Shown here: in pieces, positions 56,549-64,000 of the stretch
Position numbering within the stretch: the first letter of the stretch is position 1
Layout: the number at the start of each line of letters is the position of its first letter
Assembly: GCA_030248215.1 (NCBI GenBank)
Contig: JASANG010003173.1
Span: 1 to 64,000, forward strand
DNA length: 64,000 nt
Source: Enoplolaimus lenunculus
Taxonomy: Eukaryota; Nematoda; Enoplea; Enoplida; Thoracostomopsidae
Reading direction: 5' to 3'
Translations under genes and position numbers: made by a program
Notes under the pieces: generated by a model
What the model was told of the DNA's origin: nothing
Databases searched by the model: none
The model's input: only the letters and a program-made list of their open reading frames with translations

Positions 56549-59500
56549 TCATACAAAGCTGACAATTTTTGAGGGACCCCGCATTTTTATAAATTTTAAA
56601 AGAACAAATGTACTAAACGCTGCAACACCAATAGCGCAGAGTACTCCAACCCAAGCCATAGCGCAATTAAGCCATTTCCAGCATTTACAAGGACCCGATT
56701 TGATGCGTCCGCCAAGGCCTTTTCGACAAGCCTCTTCTTCTGAAACAAATTCTGGCGGTAGAGTACTTTCACTCCCTGAAATGTAAACAATTTCATGTTA
56801 TTTAATTATTTTAAATCAAGTTTTTACTGATGTCATAATGCATAAAACCTTTTTGCTTTTGGCATACTGCTAAATACTGTTTCGGTAATTGTGCGAAAAT
56901 CTCTTTATGCGAATAAAGTAAAACGAGGTAACCAATCCCATTATTGTCTTGCTTATCAACCTACAGTTACCGTTTATCTCGAGTTTACCCACCATTTTGC
57001 AGCAATTTAGAAAACTTTTAAACTTTAAATTTTTTGAAGTTTTTGACAAACTATTTAGAATAATGAAGTTATCATAATTAACGGTATCTGACAAACCTGT
57101 TGGCAAGAGCGTCTGCGTGGTTAGCATTGTTGTTGATGCTCTTCTTGTTGTACTTCGGGTTGTGGTTGCTTGGGAAGTTACCTTTTCAGTTGTTCCGACA
57201 GGAGCAGTTGTTGTAGTTCCGGACACAGGCGATCCACCAGATGTAGTCGTCCTTACTCCTACTGATGTTGCGGTTGTTCCACCTTCTGTAGTCGTCGACC
57301 CTCCTGCTGCTGTAGTAGTCGCTCTTCCTGCTGCTAAAGTCGATGATGCTAGTGCTGCTGCTGTAGTCGTTCCACTTGCTGCTGTAGTGGTCTGTCCTCC
57401 AACTGCTGTAGTAGTCGTTCCACCTGCAGCAGTAGTACTCATTCCTCCTGCTGCAGTAGTTGTTGATCCAACAGCTGCTGTAGTTGCCGTTCCTCTTCCT
57501 GCTGTTGTAGTCTGTCCTCCCACTGTTGTAATCGTCGATCCTGGTACTGCTGTGGACGTCGATCCTCCAGCTGCTGTAGTGGTCGTTCCTGCTGCTACTG
57601 TAGTCGTCGATCCTGCTGCTGCTGCTGTAGTCGTCGTTCCTGCTACTGCTGTAGTTGTCGTTCCTACTACTGTAGTAGCCGTTTCTGCTGCAGCTGTAGT
57701 GGTCTGTCCTACCGCTGCTGTAGTTGTCGATCCTGCTGGTACTCCAGTCGTCGTTCCACTTCCTCCTGTAGTAGTCGTCGTTCCTCCTGCTGCTGTAGTC
57801 GTCGATACTACTGCTGATGCAGTCGTCGTTACTGCTGCTGTGGTCGTTGCTCCTGCTGCTTCGGTAGTCGTCGTTCCCCCTGCTGTTGTTGTCGTCGTTC
57901 CAGCTGCAGTAGCCGTTTTTCCTGCTGCTGCTGCTGCTGTAGTCGTCGTTCCTGTTGCTGTAGTAGTTGTTGTCGTTCCTGCAGCTGGAGTCGTTGTTCC
58001 TGCTGCTGTAGTAGTCGTTCCTGTTGCTGCTGTAGTCGTCGTTCCTATTGTTACAGTAGTCGTTGTTCCAGGTGCAGCTGTAGTTGTCGCTACTGCTGCC
58101 GCAGTCGTCGTTTCTGCTGCAGCAGTCGTCGTTCCTGCTGCTACAGTAGTCGTCGTTCCTGGTGCTGCTGTAGTCGTCGTTCCTCCTGCTACAGTAGTCG
58201 TCGTTCCATCTGCTGCTGTAGTCGTCGTTCCTGCTGCTACTGTAGTAGACGTCATTCCTGCTGCGGCAGTCGTCGTTCCTGCTGCTGGTGTAGTCGTCGT
58301 TCCTGCTGCTACAGTAGTCGTCGTTCCTGCTGCTGCTTTAGTCGTCGTTCCTGCTACAGTAGTCGTCGTTCCTGGTGCTGCTGTAGTTGTCGCTCCTACT
58401 GCCGCAGTCGTCGTTCCTGTTGCTGCTGTATTCGTCGTTCCATCTGCTGCTGTAGTCGTCGTTCCTGCTGCGACTGTAGTCGTCGTTCCTGCTGCTGTAG
58501 TACTTGTCGTCGTTCCTGTAGCTGGTGTCGTTGTTCCTGCTGCAGTAGTACTCGTTCCTGCTGCTGCTGTAGTCGTCATTCCTGCTGCTGCTGTAGTCGT
58601 CGTTCCTGCTGCTGTTGTAGTAGTCACCGTTCCTGCTGCTGTAGTTGTCATTCCTGCTGCCGCTGTAGTTGTTGCCGTTTCTGCAGCTGTAGTAATCGTT
58701 ACTGCTGCTGTAGTCGTCGTTCCTGCTGCTGCGGTAGTCGGCGTTCCTGCTGGTATTGTAGGTGTTGTTGCTCCTGCTGCTGTTGCTTGTCCTGCTGCTG
58801 CTGTGTGGTCGTTCCTTGTGCTGCTGCTGTATTGTTGTTCCACCTGCTGTTGTAGTCGTCGTTCCTCCGTACGTTGTCGTCCCTGCTGCTGCTGTACTTG
58901 TCGTCCCTTTCTCTCTTATTCTCTTCCACCTGCTCTTAGTCGTCGTTCCTGCTGCGACTGTAGTCGTCGTTCCTGCTGCTGTCGTCGTTCCTGTAGCTGG
59001 TGTCGTTGTTCCTGCTGCAGTAGTACTCGTTCCTGCTGCTGCTGTAGTCGTCATTCCTGCTGCTGCTGTAGTCGTCGTTCCTGCTGCTGTTGTAGTAGTT
59101 ACCGTTCCTGCAGCTGTAGTTGTGGTTCCTGCTGCTGCTGTAGTTGTTGTCGTTCCTGCAGCTGTAGTAATCGTTACTGCTGCTGTAGACATCGTTCCTG
59201 CTGGTATTGTAGTTGTTGTTGCTCCTGCTGCCGTAGTCCTCGTCTCTGCTGCTGCCGTAGATGTTGTCGTTTCTACTGCAGCTGTAGTCGTTGTTCCTGC
59301 TGCTGCTGTATTCGTCGTCCCTGCTACTATAGTAGTTGTTGTAGTTCCTGTGGCTGTTGTCGTCGTCGTTCCTGCTGGAATTGTAGTTGTAGATGTTCCT
59401 ACTGGCGTAGTCGTCGTCCCTGCTGGTGCTGTAGTCGTTGTCCCTGCTGCAGTAGTTGTTGTAGTTCCTACTGTTGGTGTGGTAGTCGTCGTTCCTGCTG

Positions 59501-61706
59501 CTGCTGTAGTCGTTGTTACTGCTGCTGTAGTTGCTGTTGTTTCAACTGCTGTTGTAGTCGTTCCTGCTGGTGCAGTAGTTGTTGTCGCTCCTGCTGCCGT
59601 GGTCGTCATCCCTACTGGTGCTGTAGTCGTTGTCTCTACTGCAGCTGTAGTCGTCGTCCCGTGTGCAGTAGTTGTTGCCGTTCCTACTGCTGTTGTTGCG
59701 GTCGTTACTGATGCAAAATTCGTCGTTCCTGCTGCTGCTGTAGTGGTCGTTACACCTGCTGCAGCAGTTGTCGTTTCTACTGCTGTTGTCGTCGTTACGG
59801 CTACTGTAGTCGTCGTTCCTGCTGCTGCTGTAGTAGCTGTTGTTGTTCCTGCTGCAGTTGTCGTCGTCCCTGCTGCAGTAGTTGTTGTTCCCACTGTTGT
59901 TGTAGTCGTCGTTCCCACTGGTGTAGTAGTTGTTGTCGCTCCAGCTGGCGTAGTCGTCGTCCCTGCTGCTGTAGTAGTTGTTGTCGTTCCTGCTGCAGTT
60001 GTCGTAGTCCCTGCTAGTGCTGAAGTGGTAGTTCCTGCTTCAGTAGTCGTTGTCGTTCCCACTGCTGCTGTAGTTGTCGTTCCTCCTGCTGCTGTAGTCG
60101 TCGTTCCTGCTGCTGCTGTAGTCGTCGTTCCTCCTGCTGCAGCAGTTGTCGTTCCTACTGCTGTTGTAGTCGTCGTTCCTCCTGCTGCAGTAGTTGTTGT
60201 CGTTCCTGCTGCTGCTGTAGTCTTCGTTCCTCCTGCTGCAGTAGTTGTTGTCGTTTCAACTACTGTTGTAGTTGTTCCTGCTGGTGCAGTAGTTGTTGTC
60301 ACTCCTGCTGCCGTAGTCGTCAACCCTACTGGAGCTGTAGTCGTTGCCTCTGCTGCAGCTGTAGTCGTCGTCCCGTCTACAGTAGTTGTTGTCGTTCCTA
60401 CTGCTGTTGTAGCGGTCGTTACGGATGCAAAAGTCGTCGTTCCTACTGCTGTTGTAGTCGTCGTTCCTGCTGCTGCTGTAGTAGCTGTTGTTGTTCCTGC
60501 TGCAGTTGTCGTCGTCCCTGCTGCAGTAGTTGTTGTTCCCACTGCTGTAGTCGTCGTTCCCACTGGTGCAGTAGGTGTTGTCGCTCCAGCTGCCGTAGTC
60601 GTCGTCCCTGCTGCTGTAGTAGTTGTTGTCGTTCCTGCTGCAGTTGTCGTCGTCCCTGCTACCCGCCAAGTGCCCGCCCCGCGCGCCCCGCGCGCCCTCC
60701 GCCAACCCCGCTAGCCCCTCCCCCGCGCGCCCCCTCCGCTCAACCCAACCACCCCGCCCAACCCCTCACCCCACCCCCCACCCCCCCCCCCCCCCCCCCC
60801 CCCGTGCTGTAGTTGTAGTTCCTGCTTCAGTAGTCGTTGTCGTTCCCACTGCTGTTGTAGTAGTCGTTACTGATGCAGTAGTCGTCGTTAATAGTGCTGC
60901 TGCTGTAGTTGTCGTTCCTCCTGCTGCTGTAGTCGTCGTTCCTGCTGCTGCTGTAGGCGTCGTTCCTCCTGCTGCAGTAGTTGTTGTCGTTCCTACTGCT
61001 GTTGTAGTAGTCGTTACTCCTACTGTAGTCGTCGTTCCTGCTGCTGCTGTAGTCGTCGTTCCTCCTGCTGCAATAGTTGTTGTCGTTTCTACTGCTGTTG
61101 TAGTAGTTGTTACTGTTGCTGTAGTCGTCGTTCCTGCTGCTGCTGTAGTAGTTGTTGTCGTTCCTGCTGCAGTTGTCGTCGTCCCTGCTGCAGTAGTTGT
61201 TGTTCCCACTGTTGTTGTAGTCGTCGTTCCCGCTGGTGTAGTAGTTGTTGTCGCCCCAGCTGCCGTAGTCGTCGTCCCTGCTGCTGTAGTAGTTGTTGTC
61301 GTTTCTGCGGCAGTGGTCGTCGTTCCTGCCGGTGCTGTAGTTGTCGTTCTTGCTGCAGTAGTCGTTGTCGTTCCCACTGCTGTTGTAGTAGTCGTTGTTG
61401 CTGCGGTAGTCGTCGTTCCTGTTGCTGCTGTAGTCGTTGTTCCTGCTGCTGTAGTTGTTGTTGTTTCAACTGCTGTTGTAGTGGTCGTTACTGATGCAAA
61501 AGTCGTCGTTACTGCTACTGTAGTCGTCGTTGCTGCTGCTGTAGTTGTGGTCGTTCCTACTGCCGTTGTAGTCGTCGTTCCCGCTGGTGTAGTAGTTGTT
61601 GTCGCTCCAGCTGCCGTAGTCGTCGTCCCTCCTGTTGCAGTAGTTGACGTTCCTGCTGCTGCTGTAGTGGTCGTTACTGATGCAGTAGTCGTCGTTCCTG
61701 CAGCAG
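56549..61706 (-). CDS. Thr/Ala/Gly-rich membrane mucin 2, 3' part
   Basis: Last exon 56549-56775 (acceptor TTTACATTTCAG). It joins in phase 1 to the repeat exon, whose donor CAG/GTTTGT is at 57096-57097. The join reads LLPTGSESTLPPEF. The last exon carries the acidic EEEACRKG, CKCWKWLNC, a membrane span AMAWVGVLCAIGVAAFSTFV and the tail LLKFIKMRGPSKIVSFV. The repeat exon encodes a 7-residue unit (GTTTTAA, 21 bases) for at least 4 kb, ending in TRSTTRRASTTMLTTQ. The Thr/Ala/Gly frame changes at 58840-58930 and 60660-60803, where non-repeat sequence interrupts. The orientation flips at about 61706, so the 5' end cannot be read. Layout matches mucin 1 (repeat stalk, one membrane span, short tail), suggesting tandem paralogues. 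A membrane-bound, heavily O-glycosylated surface protein is inferred. Confidence 0.72.
58840..58940. other. T-rich foreign patch in the mucin 2 array
   Basis: CCCTTTCTCTCTTATTCTCT and neighbours do not fit the 21-bp unit. The Thr-rich frame is different on its two sides. Confidence 0.7.
60660..60803. other. C-rich foreign patch with poly-C in the mucin 2 array
   Basis: Runs such as CCCCGCGCGCCCCGCGCGCC, CCAACCACCCCGCCCAACCC and more than 20 C in a row interrupt the repeat abruptly on both sides, and the frame changes across it. A similar patch sits at 44880-44965 in mucin 1. Confidence 0.8.
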
Positions 61707-64000
61707 GCGGAACGACGACTACAGCAGCCGGAGGAACACAAAGAGAAACAAAAAAAAGAAAAAAAACAGCCAAGAAACAAGAGAAAAACAAGCGGCGGGA
61801 ACAAGACGACTACTGCATCAGTAACGACCACTACAGCGGCAGCAGGAACGTCGACTACTGCGACGGGAGGACAACACGCAATGAGACAAGACAACAACTA
61901 CTACACCAGCGGGAACGACGACTACAACGGCGGTGGGACGACAACAACTACAGCAGCAGCAACGACTACAGTAGACGACTTTTGAACTACCACACCAGCA
62001 GTAGGAACACAACAACAACTAAACAACACAACCAAAAACACCCCAAAACAAACAAAAAAAAAAAGAAACTACAGCAGCAGGACAACGACTACGGCAGCTG
62101 GGGCGACAACAACTACTGCACCAGCGGGAACGACGACTACAACAACAGTGGGAACAAAACTACTGCAGCAGGGACAACAATTGCAGCAGGAACGAACAGC
62201 AACAGCACAACAACTACAGCAACAGTAACAACTACTACAACAGCAGTAGAAACGACAACAACTATAGCAGCAGGAGGAACGACGACTACAGCAGCAGCAG
62301 GATCAAGCGACTACAGTAGGAGTAACGACTACTACAACAGCAGTAGAAACGACAACAACTACGAGCAGCAGGAACGACGCCTACAGCAGCAGCAGAACGG
62401 ACTACAGCAACAGGAGAAACGACAACTACAGCAGCAGCACTATTAACGACGACTACTGCATCAGTAACGACTACTACAACAGCAGTGGGAACAACAACGA
62501 CTACTGAAGCAGAACACAACTACAGCACAGCAGGAAAAAAAGCAGCAGACAAAAAATACTACCAGCAGCAGTAACGATTACTACGGCAGCTGGAGCGACA
62601 ACACCTACAGCTGACAGAACAGCAGGACAACAACTACTGCAGCAGGAGAAAACTCAGCAGGAACAACAACAGCTACTACAGCAGCAGCAGGAACGACGAC
62701 TACAACAGCAGTAGGAACGACGACTTTTGCATCCGTAACGACCGCTACAACAGCAGTAGGAACGACAACAACTACTGTAGACGGGACGACGACTACAGCT
62801 GCAGCAGAGACAACGACTACAGCTCCAGTGGGAACGACGACTACAGCAGTGGGAACAACAACTACTGCAGCAGGGACGACGACAACTGCAGCAGGAACAA
62901 CAACAGCTACTACAGCAGCAGCAGGAACGACGACTACAACAGCAGTAGGAACGACAACTGCTGCAGCAGGAGGAACGACGACTACAGCAGCAGCAGGAAC
63001 GACGACTACAGCAGCAGGAGGAACGACAACTACAGCAGCAGCAGGCACGACAACTACTACAGCAGGAACTACCACTTCAGACTAGAGGGACTAGAAATGC
63101 AGCAGGAACGACAACAACTACTACAGCAGCAGGGACGACGCTACACTGAACAACAACTATACACCAGGGGGACGACGACTACAACAACAGAAACAACAAC
63201 TACTGCAGCAGTGACGACGACTGCAGCAGCAGCAGGAACATCAACTACTGCAGCAGGAGGAACGACGACTACAACCTAACACAAAAGCAGTAGAAACGAA
63301 ATGCCAGAGGGAAGACTACAGCAGCAGCAGGAACGACGACTTTTGCACATAACAACAACAACCAGCAGGAGGAACAACAACAACTACTCAACAAACTACA
63401 GCAGAGAGACAACGACTACAGCACCGGCAGGGACGACGACCACTGCCGCAGAAACGACAACAACTACTGCAGCAGTGACGACGACTGCAGCAGCAGCAGG
63501 AACATCAACTACTGCAGCAGGAGGAACGACGACTACAGCAGCAGCAGGAACGACGACTACACCAGCAGGTGGAACAACAACAGCTACTACTGCAGCAGGA
63601 ACGACGACCACAGCACCATCATGGACGACGACCAGTGCGGCAGAAACGACAACTACTACAGCAGTAGCAGGAACTACGACTACAGCAGCAGTAACGACTA
63701 CTACAACAGCAGTAGAAACGACAACAACTACTGCAGCAGGCGGAACGACGACTACAGCAGCAGAAGGAACGACGACTACAGCAGCAGCAGGAACGACGAT
63801 CTACAGCAGCAGCAGGAACGAGTACTACTGCAGCAGGAGGAACAACGACTACAGCTGCAGCAGGAACGACGACAAGCAGCGGCGGACGTACTACAGCTGC
63901 AGGAACGACAACAACTACAGCAGCAGCAGGAACCACAACTACAGCTGCAGGAACCGCGACTACTGCAGCAGCACAAGGAACGACCACTACAGCAGCAGCA
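61707..64000. repeat. Same mucin repeat in opposite orientation, to the window end
   Basis: After GTCGTCGTTCCTGC|AGCAGG the array reads as its own complement (GGAACGACGACTACAGCAGC), so Thr/Ala/Gly frames are now on the plus strand (for example 62828-63085, GTTTTAA type). 62690-62900 is a close inverted copy of 60340-60560, sharing the rare TTTGCATCCGTAACGACCGC. A-rich patches at 61737-61800 and 62020-62072 interrupt it. Frames are short and change often; no start, stop domain or splice site is supported. Confidence 0.8.

Larger units (their letters stand above)
57130..61706. repeat. Mucin 2 coding minisatellite, 21-bp unit
   Basis: Forward-strand unit GTAGTCGTCGTTCCTGCTGC plus T, with GTAGTTGTTGTC variants. 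It contains larger near-identical blocks: the stretch from about 59840 to 60000 recurs near 60490 and near 61160. Long open frames on the other strand (VVVVPAA) are shadows. Confidence 0.9.

Noticed and set aside
43640-61706. Antifreeze glycoprotein (Ala-Ala-Thr repeats)
   Set aside because: The units are runs of 3-4 Thr and 2-3 Ala with a C-terminal membrane anchor, not regular AAT tripeptides with cleavable spacers.
57117-62446. Plus-strand Val/Pro-rich proteins over the mucin 2 array
   Set aside because: Antisense shadows of the 21-bp unit; the minus frame joins by splicing to a membrane-span exon.
1-64000. Endogenous retrovirus, LTR element or Polinton
   Set aside because: No reverse transcriptase, integrase, capsid or envelope-like frame and no paired long terminal repeats were seen.

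Overview
This is eukaryotic DNA: AT-rich, with genes split by GT-AG introns and dense in short interspersed repeats. The protein set (a VWA-VWA-ZP secreted protein, a single-domain C-type lectin and two Thr/Ala-rich membrane mucins) and the short exons suggest an invertebrate deuterostome, perhaps an ascidian tunicate. That assignment is inference, and no sequence here fixes the species. I saw no bacterial operon, CRISPR array, rRNA, intact tRNA, or LTR/retrovirus/Polinton-like element.

Layout. 0.5-2.2 kb holds a hAT-type MITE and two copies of a tRNA-derived SINE. 3.57-8.11 kb (+) is an eight-exon mitochondrial rRNA methyltransferase of the MRM3 type. 8.2-13.5 kb is repeats only. 13.57-25.46 kb (-) is a large secreted VWA-VWA-ZP gene whose exons can be chained by splice phase, except for one missing exon in the second VWA domain. 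Two of its exons have been partly copied in place: a 275-bp unit three times in tandem, and an inverted triplicate. 25.6-35.6 kb is mostly repeats, with one possible orphan exon. 35.61-40.06 kb (-) is a complete six-exon C-type lectin with an EPN motif. 40-43.4 kb is repeats. 43.4-53.9 kb (-) is a Thr/Ala-repeat mucin with a C-terminal membrane segment, a Cys-bearing exon and probable signal-peptide exons. 52.5 kb carries a 20-bp minisatellite inside an inverted-repeat element. 56.55-61.7 kb (-) is a second Thr/Ala/Gly-repeat mucin with a spliced transmembrane exon. From about 61.7 kb to the window end the same repeat runs in the opposite orientation.

How the genes relate. Apart from MRM3, every gene I can support is on the minus strand and encodes an extracellular or membrane protein: matrix-type VWA/ZP, lectin, mucin, mucin. 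This may be a cluster of surface or matrix genes. No shared regulation is visible. Both mucin arrays contain patches (C-rich, T-rich, A-rich) that do not belong to the repeat, and the reading frame changes at these patches. The orientation flip at 61.7 kb is palindromic. Parts of the 43-64 kb sequence may therefore be assembly or consensus artefacts.
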